Made by a program: the position numbers and the translations under genes. Below are positions 43,210 through 52,850 of a DNA stretch of 64,000 nt, in pieces. Numbering within the stretch: position 1 is the first letter of the stretch; every line of letters starts with the position of its first letter. The stretch lies in NCBI RefSeq assembly GCF_001306915.1, contig NZ_LJTC01000011.1, positions 103,931-167,930 of the forward strand, written 5' to 3'. The stretch is from Pseudoalteromonas lipolytica. Its GTDB lineage: Bacteria > Pseudomonadota > Gammaproteobacteria > Enterobacterales > Alteromonadaceae. Under the pieces are notes generated by a model, which did not search any database, was not told where the DNA came from, and saw nothing but the letters and a program-made list of their open reading frames with translations.

Positions 43210-45240
43210 TTAGTTATTACTTATTGCATTGCCTTTAATAGCAATGTTTCTAGCCGATAGAGTGATATTGGTGGCATCGATAGTTAAATTACCCGCGGCA
43301 TCAATCTCTACACTTGCACCACCTTGGCTGAGCTGGATCGAACCTCGACCTTCGCCTTTAATAGTAATATTTGCCCCGCTTGAGAGGTTCAAATCACCAT
43401 TTGGCGCTTGAAATTCAAGGTTGCCATCGACCGAGTAGACACTAAAATCTTGCTCACTTTGCAAGTTAAGCTCTTGCGCTGCTTTTAGCTCGCTACTGCC
43501 ATCGGTCGCTTCGATACGGGTATCAGCATCAGACTTTAATGTTAAATCAGCCGCAGCTGTTACCTTAATATCACCCTCACGTGTTTGAACTTGTAGGGTG
43601 TTCTCGACACGATTAGTAAAATCGTTGGCAGCAGTAAAAATGGCGTCATTCTCAGCAACAAACTGAAGGTTCTCTTTGGCTGAAATTTTGACGTCACCTT
43701 CCACTGATTTAAGTGTTGCTTGATGGGCATTCTCGGTTGCATCTAACAACAATTGGTTTTTATTTTCTTTATTAGCAAGGCTAATTTTTTCTTCACCGCT
43801 TTTGTCATCCATGATCAAGCTATGCCCAGCACGAGTGACAAGCTTATTCTCTGTCGGATTTTGGCTGGTAACCGGGTTCGGGCTGCTCTGATTATAAAGC
43901 GCGCCTAAAATAATCGGCCTATCTAAGTCGCCATTTTCACCGGTTACTAACACTTCGGTGCCCGTCGTTAACGGAAAATGCATACCATGACCACTGCCAC
44001 CATACTGCTGTAGTAAGCGCGTTGGGCGGCTTTCTTGGCCTTCTCCGTCTTGGTTAAACGGTAAGCGCACTAAGTAATTGCCATCGTCGTCAACCTCTTG
44101 CTCAATGGTGGCATTAAATGTTGCAAATACACGACGAGCAGGAGACAGCTCTGCTCTAAACTCAACGGATGCAGGCAATAAATAAGCTTGGTTTTTATAG
44201 GTTAACCCCTTAACTTGCGAGCCATACTCTACTGCTGCAGATTGACTGCCTTTGTGATCAACACGCGTAATTAAATACAGCCCTTTATGATCAGGGTGGT
44301 CATACACTGTCAACAACATACCGGGTCTTAAGGCACGGCAATCAGTATCAATAATTAATTGTTCACGCTGACAATCAAAGGCTTGTTGGCGTACTTTAGC
44401 CAGCGAATTACCTATATTGGCATTAGGAAAATTATCTGCATAATGACTATCATCACCAAACCCTGGGTAACTGGTATTATTTGCGGTCGACACATTTAAG
44501 TTACCTTGGGCTTTGTAGTTGTAATCATTAAGCGACACACTTTGTGGATGCAGCTGTGCTTTACGGCTTATTGCAAAAATGGTTTCGCTATTTCGAACTT
44601 GCCCTGATGGCGGCACATAGCTCAGGCTTACATCATCACATAAGGACGAAAAGTCTTTACTGCTATTACATACTTTGAAGGTGCAATCACCCCCTGTTTG
44701 CTCTACAAAACCATACACAAAGCCATACTTACGCATCAAACGTGTAACAAACTCATAGTCTGTTTCGTTGTATTGAACCGTCATTTCAAGGGTTGGGCCC
44801 GACGCTTGAATACTAAACTTTTGCATTGGAAAACCAGCTTTAGTAAATACGCTTTTTACTATGGCAGCTGGATCCATCATGGTGAAAACACGGTTAGAGT
44901 GTTGGTGCTTCAACAAGGTTAAATAAGAACTCATGGTCAGCGTATAGTGATAACCCTGATGGCTTTGCCCATGTGCAGTAAAAGCACTGATGATCCCAGA
45001 AATCGTGCGGTCGCTCATTGACCACACTAAATTGAGCTTGGCATCTTTACCTAACAGCATCTCGGCACTGAGGTGCTCTTGACTTAACACTTGAATAGAA
45101 AAAGCAAAGTCTTCACATAGGCTGTCATTGCTTGATTCAAAATCGGTCACCGAAACCATGCCATCCGGTAACCCTTGCACGCTGACACTAAAATGACTGG
45201 TGTTGGCTTTTAGTTCATTAAGGCTATCCATGAATCCCAT
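43210..45240 (-). CDS. tssI: VgrG spike protein (TssI)
   Basis: A 676-residue VgrG. Residues about 10-370 form the gp27-like base (DPAAIVKSVFTKAGFP, ETDYEFVTRLMRKYGF). Residues about 385-470 form the gp5 OB domain (VRLPFNQDGEGQESRPTRLL, GTEVLVTGENGDLDRPIILG). A long beta-helix follows (GDVKISAKENLQFVAENDAI) to the end. No additional toxin domain is fused. It stands 12 bp after clpV and starts the effector-loading operon section. Confidence 0.95.
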   Translation of the reverse strand: MGFMDSLNELKANTSHFSVSVQGLPDGMVSVTDFESSNDSLCEDFAFSIQVLSQEHLSAEMLLGKDAKLNLVWSMSDRTISGIISAFTAHGQSHQGYHYTLTMSSYLTLLKHQHSNRVFTMMDPAAIVKSVFTKAGFPMQKFSIQASGPTLEMTVQYNETDYEFVTRLMRKYGFVYGFVEQTGGDCTFKVCNSSKDFSSLCDDVSLSYVPPSGQVRNSETIFAISRKAQLHPQSVSLNDYNYKAQGNLNVSTANNTSYPGFGDDSHYADNFPNANIGNSLAKVRQQAFDCQREQLIIDTDCRALRPGMLLTVYDHPDHKGLYLITRVDHKGSQSAAVEYGSQVKGLTYKNQAYLLPASVEFRAELSPARRVFATFNATIEQEVDDDGNYLVRLPFNQDGEGQESRPTRLLQQYGGSGHGMHFPLTTGTEVLVTGENGDLDRPIILGALYNQSSPNPVTSQNPTENKLVTRAGHSLIMDDKSGEEKISLANKENKNQLLLDATENAHQATLKSVEGDVKISAKENLQFVAENDAIFTAANDFTNRVENTLQVQTREGDIKVTAAADLTLKSDADTRIEATDGSSELKAAQELNLQSEQDFSVYSVDGNLEFQAPNGDLNLSSGANITIKGEGRGSIQLSQGGASVEIDAAGNLTIDATNITLSARNIAIKGNAISNN

Positions 45241-45252
45241 TGTTCAAATCCT

Positions 45253-47991
45253 TTATGCTTGGTCCGCAAAGGTTGCGGTAATTTCATCATTCTCATCAAC
45301 AGCTAGAGTGAGAATATCTGGCATGTCATCCTCTGCCATAAACTCTAAAATTGATTTCGCAATGCCTGGCAATATTTGCTGCTCTATCACTGCATTTACC
45401 ATGCGCGCACCACTGTCTGATAACTGGCACTGTTCGGTCAGTTTATTAAGTACGGTTTCATCAACACGTAGCTGCATTTTGTGATTATTCGCTAAACGCT
45501 TGGCAATACCGTCTAGTTTCAAACTAACAATAGATTGCAGTGCCTCTTTATCGAGCGCTAAATAAGGAATAACTTGCATACGCGCTAACAGTGCCGGGGC
45601 AAAAAATTGCAGTAACTGCGGCTTAATTAGCTCTGTTAGAGCTGTAATTGAAGGAACTTGCCATGGGCTGCCGTCTTCATTCAAAGGGGCTTGTTCATTA
45701 TTCAATGCTGCATTGATTTGGTCTTGATTTTCAATGTCGGCATGTTCATCGTCAGTCGGTTCAGTTAAATCAATGACATTAGGTGGCGTGCAAGCATCAA
45801 TAAGCTCTGCAGATCCTAAGTTTGAGGTCATGATGATCACGGTATTTTTAAAATCGATTTCGCGACCTTCGCCATCGCGCATACTGCCACGCTCAAAAAC
45901 TTGGTAGAACATGTTTAGTACGTCTTTATGCGCTTTTTCTACTTCATCGAGTAAAATTACCGAGTACGGACGCTGCCTTACAGCCTCTGTTAATACCCCG
46001 CCTTCGCCATAGCCAACGTATCCCGGTGGCGAACCCTTAAGCTGGGATACTGTATGCGCTTCTTGATACTCGCTCATGTTAATGGTGGTTAAAAACTTTT
46101 CACCACCAAATAGTTGCTTAGCTAAACATCGTGCTGTTTCGGTTTTACCTACCCCAGAAGGGCCAGCTAATAAAAACACGCCAAGCGGCCCATACTCATT
46201 GCTTATACCTGCCTTACTTACACGCAACGTTTGGGCAATTTTCGCAATGCCTGACTGCTGACCGATCACTTCTTGGCTTATGGCTTTTTCAAGGGTAATC
46301 AAATTGCTTATTTGGTCTTTCACCATCGCGCCAACAGGTACGCCTGTCCACTGCGAAATAATTTGCGCAACGGCATCAGCATCGACTTCACTGTAAAGGC
46401 CATTATCTTGGGTGTTCTGCTCTTTTAGCGTTTGTCGTAAGTTAAGTAACACAGAGCTGTCTAATTCATTTTGCGAATTAGCTTGCTTAAACTCATTGAT
46501 TTGGCCTAATGTCGAAATTTGTGACTCACGCGCACTCGTCAATGTTGCTAAATTGCTCTGCGCTGCATTTAGTTCTTGTTGTAAGTGCAGCAATTTGTCC
46601 ATATCAACCGCCAAGCCTTGCTCGCTTTCTGCTGCAATGCTTTGGATACGTGTTTCAAGGTAATTAATGTGCTCACGCTCAGCTTCAATGGCTGCAGGAT
46701 CGGTCGCAAACGACATTCGAACTCTTGCCGCAGCGGTATCTAGCACATCAATGGCTTTATCTGGTAGTTGACGACCCGTGATATAACGTGACGACAAGAC
46801 CACTGCAGCTTCTATAGCATCATCAGTTATTTGAATGTTGTGATGTTGTTGATACTTATCTTTCAAACCCGCTAACATTAGCTGAGCTGCTTGCTCCGTT
46901 GGCTCATCTACTTTAATAAGTTGAAAACGGCGCTCAAGTGCAGCATCTCGCTCAAAGTATTTTTTGTATTCACTCCAAGTGGTTGCAGCGACTGTGCGTA
47001 ACTCACCTCGGGCAAGCGCAGGCTTTAGCAAGTTAGCCGCATCACTCATACCAGCATCGCCACCAGCACCAATTAACGTGTGGGCTTCATCAATAAACAT
47101 GATGATAGGGGGGGTTGAGTTTTTTACTTCATCGATCACTGTTTTTAAACGGCGTTCAAATTCACCTTTAACCCCTGCACCGGCTTGCAATAGGCCCATA
47201 TCTAACACCAGTAATCGTACACCTTTAAGATCATCAGGAACCTGACCATCAACAATACGCTGAGCAAATCCTTCGACTACTGCCGTTTTACCTACCCCTG
47301 GCTCACCCACTAAAATTGGATTGTTTTTACGACGACGGCAAAGCACATCAACCATCATGCGAATTTCGTCATTGCGACCAAGCACAGGGTCAATTTTGCC
47401 TTGTTTCGCTTTCTCGGTCAGGTCTTCACAATACTCATCAAGGGCACCACCTTGACCACTTTGCTGCTCAGCAGCAGTATGCTGAGCACTTTGTTTTGCC
47501 TGTGGATTTAATCGCTCACTTGAGTTTTGGCAAAGCTTATCGAGGTTTTCAGCCATAAAACGGGCGTCAATTTTTTCAAGTAACGCAGGCAATTGCAGTA
47601 CAGGGCTGTATGGCAATAATTCAGTTAAGGCATCAATCAACGCAGCGCCGGTGATCCAGTCACTTTTGTGCTGTACATTTGCACTTAACCAAGCTCGCTC
47701 AAGCCACTCATAAAGTCGACGAGAAAAAACAGGCTTACTCTGGTTACCCGCAGGTTGGCGGTTTAAAAAGTCGAGCAGCTCATGCCACACTGCGTCTTGA
47801 TTAATATTAAAAAAGTGAAAAATATGCTCTAAATCGCCGTTACTACCTTCTTCCATCAACTTAATTAATAAATGTTCAGGTAACACTTCATAGTGACTAC
47901 GACTGCTTGCAAACCCTGCCGCTGACTCAAGTGCTGTTGCAGTATGGCCATTTAGTTTGTCGATAAGCTGCTTTATGCCTTTTGCATCCAT
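45253..47991 (-). CDS. tssH: T6SS sheath-disassembly ATPase ClpV (TssH)
   Basis: A 912-residue ClpV. An N-terminal Clp-repeat domain (residues 1-150) binds contracted sheath. The first AAA domain has Walker A GEPGVGKT at 229-236, and the second has GPSGVGKT at 610-617. An acidic insertion near residue 740 ([20 protein letters not shown]) lies within the second ATPase domain and is longer than in standard members. It recycles TssB/TssC after contraction in the cytoplasm. Confidence 0.95.
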   Translation of the reverse strand: MDAKGIKQLIDKLNGHTATALESAAGFASSRSHYEVLPEHLLIKLMEEGSNGDLEHIFHFFNINQDAVWHELLDFLNRQPAGNQSKPVFSRRLYEWLERAWLSANVQHKSDWITGAALIDALTELLPYSPVLQLPALLEKIDARFMAENLDKLCQNSSERLNPQAKQSAQHTAAEQQSGQGGALDEYCEDLTEKAKQGKIDPVLGRNDEIRMMVDVLCRRRKNNPILVGEPGVGKTAVVEGFAQRIVDGQVPDDLKGVRLLVLDMGLLQAGAGVKGEFERRLKTVIDEVKNSTPPIIMFIDEAHTLIGAGGDAGMSDAANLLKPALARGELRTVAATTWSEYKKYFERDAALERRFQLIKVDEPTEQAAQLMLAGLKDKYQQHHNIQITDDAIEAAVVLSSRYITGRQLPDKAIDVLDTAAARVRMSFATDPAAIEAEREHINYLETRIQSIAAESEQGLAVDMDKLLHLQQELNAAQSNLATLTSARESQISTLGQINEFKQANSQNELDSSVLLNLRQTLKEQNTQDNGLYSEVDADAVAQIISQWTGVPVGAMVKDQISNLITLEKAISQEVIGQQSGIAKIAQTLRVSKAGISNEYGPLGVFLLAGPSGVGKTETARCLAKQLFGGEKFLTTINMSEYQEAHTVSQLKGSPPGYVGYGEGGVLTEAVRQRPYSVILLDEVEKAHKDVLNMFYQVFERGSMRDGEGREIDFKNTVIIMTSNLGSAELIDACTPPNVIDLTEPTDDEHADIENQDQINAALNNEQAPLNEDGSPWQVPSITALTELIKPQLLQFFAPALLARMQVIPYLALDKEALQSIVSLKLDGIAKRLANNHKMQLRVDETVLNKLTEQCQLSDSGARMVNAVIEQQILPGIAKSILEFMAEDDMPDILTLAVDENDEITATFADQA

Positions 47992-48018
47992 GTTGTTTTC
48001 CTTAAATCCTGATTACTT

Positions 48019-48999
48019 TTAATGTTGATATTGTTGATGTGTGTAACTGTGCACGCTGATATTTGCTTCAGCGCAGCCTAAATAAGAGTTGTGACCGAGT
48101 AGCAAATCGTTTTGCCCTAAGGCTTGCTCTGTTACTGCTTGATTAGCCACCTTAATTTGACAAATCCATTGCACATTACTAGGTAAATGAGTGCTTAACA
48201 TGGCAGCCATTTTCTTGCCTTGTGAGTGCTGAGGATTAAGCGCTATCGCGGTATCAGAATCCACAGGACCAATCACTATGGTCAGTACGCTACCACTGAC
48301 TAATACGCGCTCACCAAGAACCGCTGACTCGCCTAACACCATCTGTTGATCTTGACCAAATGAACTTGGCGAGTCGATTTGCTGCCAATTTGCTCGGGTG
48401 TCATCCACAGTCAGTTGCTCAACCTCTAGAGAGTGGCGAAGTAATTGCGCTAAACCCGCAGCGCTGGTTTGTTTTAAACTGGCGATGCCGCACTGAACTT
48501 TCTGCTCAGTTTTGGTTGATAAGATGGCTTCGATTAAATGGTCGAATTGCTCTGCACCACGGCCTTCAACATTGATGTGCGACTTTTTCCATGCTTGAAA
48601 CAATTGGCAATAAAGCACATGATTAAACATGTCTAAAAACCGCCTTACTCGGCCCCCACTTTCTTGATCACTTGCCGCCTGCTCGAGTAAATAATGTGGC
48701 ATAGGTGCATCTACACCATACAAGCCTAAAAATGATGTCGATAAGCTTAATCGGCCACGACCAAGGTTATCTAATTCGCAGCTACGTACATCAGTGGCAG
48801 GAAAGCCAAGTTCTTTATAAGGCTTAAAGATAACTCGCTCGCTAATCCCTTTTTCAAGTTCTAAAGGGGTTGCCCAATGTTTTTCAATTAGGCTCATCGC
48901 CTTAAACAAATTAAACTGCCAAGGAGCTGCAATCAGCTTTTCTATTGGTTCAGGTAACTTTGCCCAAACAGGGTGATTTATTGACTCGTGCATATTCAT
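48019..48999 (-). CDS. tssG: T6SS baseplate protein TssG
   Basis: A 326-residue TssG. The N-terminal LIAAPWQFNLFKAMSLIEKH and the central SLSTSFLGLYGVDAPMPHYL (the family's F-x-G-L-x-G-x-x-x-P-L-P motif) are diagnostic. It forms the baseplate wedge with TssE, TssF and TssK. Its start overlaps the stop of tssF by 4 bp (ATGA). Confidence 0.92.
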   Translation of the reverse strand: MNMHESINHPVWAKLPEPIEKLIAAPWQFNLFKAMSLIEKHWATPLELEKGISERVIFKPYKELGFPATDVRSCELDNLGRGRLSLSTSFLGLYGVDAPMPHYLLEQAASDQESGGRVRRFLDMFNHVLYCQLFQAWKKSHINVEGRGAEQFDHLIEAILSTKTEQKVQCGIASLKQTSAAGLAQLLRHSLEVEQLTVDDTRANWQQIDSPSSFGQDQQMVLGESAVLGERVLVSGSVLTIVIGPVDSDTAIALNPQHSQGKKMAAMLSTHLPSNVQWICQIKVANQAVTEQALGQNDLLLGHNSYLGCAEANISVHSYTHQQYQH

Positions 49000-50714
49000 A
49001 ACTGATAACTCTTGCCCGGTTCAATTTCCCAGCAGTGGGTTTTATAACTCGGAATCGCATTGACTCGGGTTTGCACGCTTTCGTTAATTGGCGCATACAT
49101 TAAAAAGAATTGATGCAGCATATTGCAAAAGTGGTATAAGTCGGCATCACAAACAAATTTGCTTTCATCAATATCAATCAGTACATCAACACCTTTAATA
49201 AAAATGCCACGCTTAATTTGACTAATCGGTGTTGCGGTAATTTTTTGAATGCTATCAATACGTAATCGGTTTTCAGCTTTTTGTGACCAATCAAATAATA
49301 CCAGCAAGCGTTTTAATTCGGTGACTTGTGTAATCTGTGAAAACTTCACATTTAATAGACTTATCAACTGCCAATGCTTTGGTTGTTCAGGGCATGGCAA
49401 ATAGTTAGTCGGGCGAATTACATTTTCTACATTGGCAATGCTTGGCATATCTGGGCCGCCAATGTTTAAATCGCCCTCTTGGAGTAACTGCCTTGGCCAA
49501 CCAGCATTAAAAACGGTTAAATCAACCGATAAGGTTTCTTTTTCTTCTTCAAGGTTAAATGGCAGCTGTAAATAGTGGCACGGCGCAGCCCCGCCTACAT
49601 CTTTCGTTAAAACGGTAAACAGTTTCTTTTCGTCTTCAAACACGCTTTGATATCTGGGGGTATAATCATACGATTTGCCACTTAATGAGTTGCGTCCTTT
49701 AACCTCATTAACGGTGTAACTGAAGATATGATCTGTTCTGTTTTGATCAGCGGTGATCATGTAATCAGTGCGGTTTGACTCTATGCGTATTGGCTCTGCA
49801 GGTTGTGCAAACAAATTAATAGCTGGCACGCAATTGAGTAAAATATTATCGCGGCTTAATTGATGACCCGGTGGTAATTTACTACTGCCTCTAAACACTA
49901 GCTCAAATCGATCAATATGCTCAGGTAAGGTCAGATCTTTTAAACCATCAAAGCGCATAAAGTAAAAACGGTCTTTCGCGTTAAAGTAGTCTAACAGCAG
50001 CGCATAGCCCGGATGGCTTTGTTCTGCATGCGGTAATAAAGCGCCATCTATATCTAAATAAGTAGCACTACAACCTTTTACTTTTAACTTTTTATTATGT
50101 TCAAAATGCGAGGGGCCAAAATCAAGCTCAGTATACTGCTCTGCTGTTTTTAAAAGCTTAAACAAAGAACTACATAAAGGCGTGTCACCACGTAAGTAAA
50201 ACTGTAAATTTGCAAGGTCGTAATTTTTGCGCTCACCTTGGCAAACAAAGCGTAGGCCAATACGTAGCTCAGATCCTAAATGCGACTCTTGATAACGCAC
50301 ATGCTCAACATCAAGGGGACTAACTTGTAGGTCGTGCGTTGTTGTAAAGGTGATATGTTTTTTATCAACCACTGACTTATCAGCGCTTAGCGTCAGCCCT
50401 TTTTCAATAAGATGTGATTTTTGCATTGCCAACTTAGGGCTAAACTTTACAACCGTGCTTGATGGGTAATAGCTCAATAATATAGGGCATAGCTGACGCA
50501 GCACTTGCTCTGATACCTCAGGAACAGACTCATCTAAACGCTTTTGCGTATGCGCAGTTAAATAGGCAACACCTTCTAGTAGTCGTTCAATATGGGGGTC
50601 ACGATCTTTTAGCGCATCGATATTTAACATGCCTGCGTGCTCAGGGTAATGCTGAGCAAACTGTTTGCCGGCTTGGGTTAATAAGCGCATTTGTGCATCA
50701 AAATACTGTTGCAT
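48996..50714 (-). CDS. tssF: T6SS baseplate protein TssF
   Basis: A 572-residue TssF. The N-terminal FDAQMRLLTQAGKQFAQHYP, then DPHIERLLEGVAYLTA and LCPILLSYYPSST, are the standard opening of the family. The C-terminal GVDVLIDIDESKFVCDADLY and the FFLMYAPINESVQTRV segment are also typical. It is a wedge component of the baseplate, coupled to tssG by overlap. Confidence 0.93.
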   Translation of the reverse strand: MQQYFDAQMRLLTQAGKQFAQHYPEHAGMLNIDALKDRDPHIERLLEGVAYLTAHTQKRLDESVPEVSEQVLRQLCPILLSYYPSSTVVKFSPKLAMQKSHLIEKGLTLSADKSVVDKKHITFTTTHDLQVSPLDVEHVRYQESHLGSELRIGLRFVCQGERKNYDLANLQFYLRGDTPLCSSLFKLLKTAEQYTELDFGPSHFEHNKKLKVKGCSATYLDIDGALLPHAEQSHPGYALLLDYFNAKDRFYFMRFDGLKDLTLPEHIDRFELVFRGSSKLPPGHQLSRDNILLNCVPAINLFAQPAEPIRIESNRTDYMITADQNRTDHIFSYTVNEVKGRNSLSGKSYDYTPRYQSVFEDEKKLFTVLTKDVGGAAPCHYLQLPFNLEEEKETLSVDLTVFNAGWPRQLLQEGDLNIGGPDMPSIANVENVIRPTNYLPCPEQPKHWQLISLLNVKFSQITQVTELKRLLVLFDWSQKAENRLRIDSIQKITATPISQIKRGIFIKGVDVLIDIDESKFVCDADLYHFCNMLHQFFLMYAPINESVQTRVNAIPSYKTHCWEIEPGKSYQL

Positions 50715-50736
50715 TGAACTATCCTTTTACGCTGAA

Positions 50737-51144
50737 TTAATCAAACTGCTTGGCATGCTCTGCCACATCGGCTTTACCACCCGACTCAAATCGGGTGTTA
50801 AGTTTGATACATTGTCCTGAGGTTAAAAATGCTTGTATATCAAGCCTAATCACGCAATTTTCTTCACGAATTTCCATAGGAATGACATTGGCATAGCGAA
50901 CCCGTGGCTCGTATTTTTCTATCAATTTTTTAACTTCAAACGCCAAGGTGTGCTGTGAATACGGAAGGCCCTCGTAGATATCTTCGACATCAGGCAACCC
51001 ATAATCGGCCAAATGTTTTAACACGCCACGACGCGCATTAAGTAATTCATTTAGATGTTTGCAGACACTGTTTTGCTCATCAGTTTGAAAACCTTGATGA
51101 CCATTTCGTGTGACTGGTTGAGTTAAAAAATCGAATAACGCCAT
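50737..51144 (-). CDS. tssE: T6SS baseplate protein TssE (gp25-like)
   Basis: A 135-residue gp25-like wedge protein. LNELLNARRGVLKHLADYGL followed by PDVEDIYEGLP and the family motif YEPRVRY (usual E-P-R) are present. It initiates sheath polymerisation at the baseplate. It lies 22 bp upstream of tssF. Confidence 0.93.
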   Translation of the reverse strand: MALFDFLTQPVTRNGHQGFQTDEQNSVCKHLNELLNARRGVLKHLADYGLPDVEDIYEGLPYSQHTLAFEVKKLIEKYEPRVRYANVIPMEIREENCVIRLDIQAFLTSGQCIKLNTRFESGGKADVAEHAKQFD

Positions 51145-51198
51145 AAACTTACCTCTAAGAAAAGGATATGCTTTCGCATATCCTTTAATTTTGCTGAC

Positions 51199-51684
51199 TT
51201 ATCGACCTTCAGTCCAAGAGTCAGAGAACTCGATGTTGCCATCAAGGTAAGTCCACGTAATGCGCTTATAACGTAGGCTAACTGTTTCAAGGTGCGGGTA
51301 ACGCTCCTTGTCTAAGTCTTTTACGTTATGCATTGTTGGTAGAATTGAGGTGATTTTTACATCTTCCAACTTGTGGCAGAAATATTCACGCTCGGTCCCT
51401 GTGTCATCAATACGGTACCATTTAAGCTCAAGTTGCTTAAGTGTTTGACCGTTTGAGCACGCTTTGTACAGGTAAGGTGTTGCTGCATCAACCGCTTTTG
51501 TAATAACAAAAGGTTCGTGCTTACGAGTACCTGTTAATTCGCCAGTGTCGTTATCTGTAGGAATGCGAAGTTCATGATCAAAGTGTAGGATCTCAATTGA
51601 ACCTTCACGCTCTGCAACAGTTACAGAACCTTTGATGTCATTACCTTGGTCATCCTTTAACCACATATACGCTGGAATTGCCAT
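51199..51684 (-). CDS. tssD: T6SS inner tube protein Hcp (TssD)
   Basis: A 161-residue Hcp of the Hcp1 family, with MAIPAYMWLKDDQGNDIKGS at the start, HEPFVITKAVDAATPYLYKA in the middle and a TWTYLDG end. Hexamers stack into the secreted tube and can carry small effectors in the lumen. It has a strong AAGGAGAA-type ribosome binding site and a long structured leader (two hairpins upstream), as expected for a highly expressed gene. It lies between the small gene pair at 51878-52713 and tssE. Confidence 0.95.
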   Translation of the reverse strand: MAIPAYMWLKDDQGNDIKGSVTVAEREGSIEILHFDHELRIPTDNDTGELTGTRKHEPFVITKAVDAATPYLYKACSNGQTLKQLELKWYRIDDTGTEREYFCHKLEDVKITSILPTMHNVKDLDKERYPHLETVSLRYKRITWTYLDGNIEFSDSWTEGR

Positions 51685-51731
51685 TTCATTATTCTCCTTT
51701 TAGAATGAATTGTTTCCTGTTTAATGGCATA

Positions 51732-51755
51732 GGCATAAACAACCTTGTTTATGCC
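51732..51755 (-). promoter_or_regulatory. Perfect palindrome in the hcp leader
   Basis: GGCATAAACAA and TTGTTTATGCC form an 11-bp inverted repeat with a 2-nt centre, 48 bp before the hcp start. It may be a transcript hairpin or an operator. Confidence 0.5.
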
Positions 51756-51795
51756 CCCCAAAAAGCCCGATGCTTCATGCCACTGGGGAACATGT

Positions 51796-51821
51796 CCCAA
51801 GTTGGCTGCAACCAACTTGGG
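51796..51821 (-). promoter_or_regulatory. Second hairpin in the hcp leader
   Basis: CCCAAGTTGG and CCAACTTGGG flank a 6-nt loop. No T tract follows on the minus strand, so it is not a standard terminator for the upstream pair. It could stabilise the hcp transcript after processing or act as an attenuator. Confidence 0.5.
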
Positions 51822-51877
51822 GCCATTCTTTTACACCTAATCAACATATAGAATGAAAAATAGGTTAACTTTTCATT

Positions 51878-52402
51878 TTAATCGACCAAGTTACTGAGCA
51901 TCACATCTAAAAATTGACGAGAAACTTGCCCAGAAATTGATACAACTTCTTCATTTTTGAACACGTAAACTGTTAATGAATCTATGTCTTCTATGAAAAA
52001 TAAATTCACGCTAGCTTGTTCTACAAATGAAAACTTCGCATCAGATGAAATTGAAAAAACACGCTCAAAAGTCTCAAGTTGCTTAGCTGTTAATTCATGT
52101 GCACTTACTTGTCTAAATAAATCTGAGTTTTTTAATCCAAGTTTTTTGGCAAGTCCACCACTTACATTACTCTCAGGTAGATAAGTAATACCAACTTCCA
52201 TGCATTCATCTTGCTGATTAACAAATAAAGTCATAGCTGCCATTGTCAAATTATGAACTTCAACGGAACAAATACTCTCTTTCGGTATTTCAAGGTTTAA
52301 ACTAGCGAAGTTAATTTTAAACATTGAATTACTTTTGCCTTGTGCCGAAGTACAAAACACAACTAACGTGCAAACGAAAATTAAATTACTTAATAATCTC
52401 AT
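51878..52402 (-). CDS. Periplasmic hypothetical protein, candidate immunity of a small T6SS effector
   Basis: A 174-residue protein starting at ATG 52402, which overlaps the stop of the gene at 52399 (ATGA). A signal peptide is present (LLSNLIFVCTLVVFCTSAQG). The mature domain has two cysteines (SICSVEV, DECMEVG) and an alpha/beta composition. No family is recognised. Translational coupling to a small cytoplasmic-type protein, and placement between tssC and hcp, suggest a periplasmic immunity protein. Confidence 0.6.
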   Translation of the reverse strand: MRLLSNLIFVCTLVVFCTSAQGKSNSMFKINFASLNLEIPKESICSVEVHNLTMAAMTLFVNQQDECMEVGITYLPESNVSGGLAKKLGLKNSDLFRQVSAHELTAKQLETFERVFSISSDAKFSFVEQASVNLFFIEDIDSLTVYVFKNEEVVSISGQVSRQFLDVMLSNLVD

Positions 52403-52713
52403 AGACCCATGCCTGCCATTTGGATTTTGCGGTCCCATATTTGAATAACTCTTTTAGCGCAAGTTAAAGATGATTCATCTTTTAACTGATTTAAAACACT
52501 ATTTGCAAAATTACGAACAACCCAAGAAATGCTAGCTTTTGCATTTGGTGGCTCAGGAACCCACGAAAGTGCTTTTGAGCACTTCTTAGTTTCCGAAATC
52601 ATAACCCCAAATACAGCTGCTACATTTTCGTTAACTTGGCCATTAAACTTCTTATTTACACCTGCCCCTTTATAAAAGGCATTGATAGCCGCACGGACTC
52701 TTTCGTCATCCAT
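52399..52713 (-). CDS. Small protein between tssC and hcp, candidate Hcp-cargo effector
   Basis: A 104-residue protein with no signal peptide, opening MDDERVRAAINAFYKGAGVN and containing two cysteines (KKCSKAL, LTCAKRV). It is not any Tss or Tag component I know. Its small size fits an effector carried inside the Hcp lumen. It is followed, with a 4-bp overlap, by an exported protein that would be its immunity. No catalytic motif is evident. The reading frame has a ribosome binding site (AAGGAG) upstream. Confidence 0.55.
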   Translation of the reverse strand: MDDERVRAAINAFYKGAGVNKKFNGQVNENVAAVFGVMISETKKCSKALSWVPEPPNAKASISWVVRNFANSVLNQLKDESSLTCAKRVIQIWDRKIQMAGMGL

Positions 52714-52850
52714 TTTAATACTCCTTTACACGAAGCTAAGCATGCAAAACTTAATCAGTAAGCATGCCTAACTAAGTTTATTATCCCTACTCACCAAATT
52801 GACGTCTTTACACAGCCTGCTTAAATCCGTTTCATCGGCGGCTTGGCAGT

